Position numbers and translations under genes: made by a program. The notes beneath the pieces are model-generated. The model was not told the origin of the DNA. It made no database searches and was given only the letters and a program-made list of their open reading frames with translations. 64,000 nt of DNA from Candidatus Freyarchaeota archaeon (GTDB taxonomy: Archaea > Asgardarchaeota > Jordiarchaeia > Jordiarchaeales > Jordiarchaeaceae), in NCBI GenBank assembly GCA_030587365.1, contig JAUQZE010000027.1, forward strand, positions 248,001 to 312,000, given 5' to 3'. Of this stretch, positions 63,912 to 64,000 are shown one piece after another (the stretch's first letter is position 1; every line of letters starts with the position of its first letter).

Positions 63912-64000
63912 TTGGGTTTTGAAGTTCGAGATGTTCAAGGGAAAATTGAATTAGCGGGGGCGTCCTTTAAGGAAGGAAAGTTTTCGGATGCTAAGAAGGC
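63912..64000 (+). CDS. Start of a gene leaving the window, TPR-like N-terminus
   Basis: About 30 residues from the TTG at 63912 (GFEVRDVQGKIELAG, then FKEGKFSDAKK). The pattern AGASFKEGKFSDAKKA resembles the start of a TPR-type helix pair. An AGGCGG (63897-63902) precedes it. The rest is outside the window. Confidence 0.4.
   Translation, partial: MGFEVRDVQGKIELAGASFKEGKFSDAKK

Noticed and set aside
1..64000. tRNA, rRNA genes and CRISPR arrays
   Set aside because: I scanned for T-arm-like motifs, rRNA-like conserved blocks and regularly spaced repeats and found none that hold up.

Overview
This 64 kb window looks archaeal. It has heterodisulfide reductase genes (hdrCBA), an archaeal-type glutamyl-tRNA synthetase, Alba, an A24 archaeal prepilin peptidase, an MtxX-like protein, an F420-type LLM oxidoreductase, TATA-like AT boxes upstream of genes and frequent GTG/TTG starts. 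Several small longin/roadblock-like proteins and a very large TPR protein suggest an Asgard or related TACK lineage. That placement is an inference; no rRNA or ribosomal gene is present to test it. I saw no rRNA, tRNA or CRISPR array.

Layout. 1-9.4 kb is an accessory island. It holds the end of a ParA-like ATPase with a translationally coupled partner, a small CHAT (caspase-like) protease between two decayed copies of the same coding fragment, and a compact minus-strand operon of TSPPY DNA methyltransferase, Csa1/Cas4-like nuclease, winged-helix protein and AAA ATPase. Downstream are an AAA ATPase with an in-frame stop, other truncated genes and a dead IS607 recombinase. 9.4-22.7 kb is mostly metabolic and housekeeping: DUF362, hdrCBA (HdrA fused to an MvhD-like domain), a cyclase, a regulator, a HAD phosphatase, GluRS, prepilin peptidase, M42 peptidase and MtxX. 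22.7-30.9 kb carries a two-ATPase/one-permease ABC system divergent from a 1417-aa surface subtilase that has lost its catalytic serine.

30.9-42.9 kb alternates TPR and longin-like proteins with a threonine operon (aspartokinase, ACT regulator, homoserine dehydrogenase, threonine synthase). 43-49 kb holds a membrane protein, an SPFH/zinc-ribbon protein, its neighbour gene interrupted by a short hairpin insert, a structured RNA-like locus resembling a TnpB 3' end, a lipoate ligase and an SCP2-like protein. 49-61.8 kb is mixed metabolism: MBL hydrolase, aminotransferase, LLM oxidoreductase, GNAT, radical SAM, ureohydrolase, Zn-alcohol dehydrogenase, a vWA protein, Alba, an Lrp-type sensor domain and a 4-hydroxybutyryl-CoA dehydratase-like enzyme. 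62-64 kb returns to accessory content: a divergent MNT/HEPN pair, an orphan antitoxin-like gene, a second TnpB-like remnant, an 18-bp tandem repeat and the start of a gene leaving the window.

The best candidates for something undescribed are the methyltransferase/Csa1-like nuclease/ATPase operon beside the CHAT protease, the pseudo-subtilase beside its ABC exporter, and the interrupted gene next to the structured RNA locus at 45.5-46 kb.
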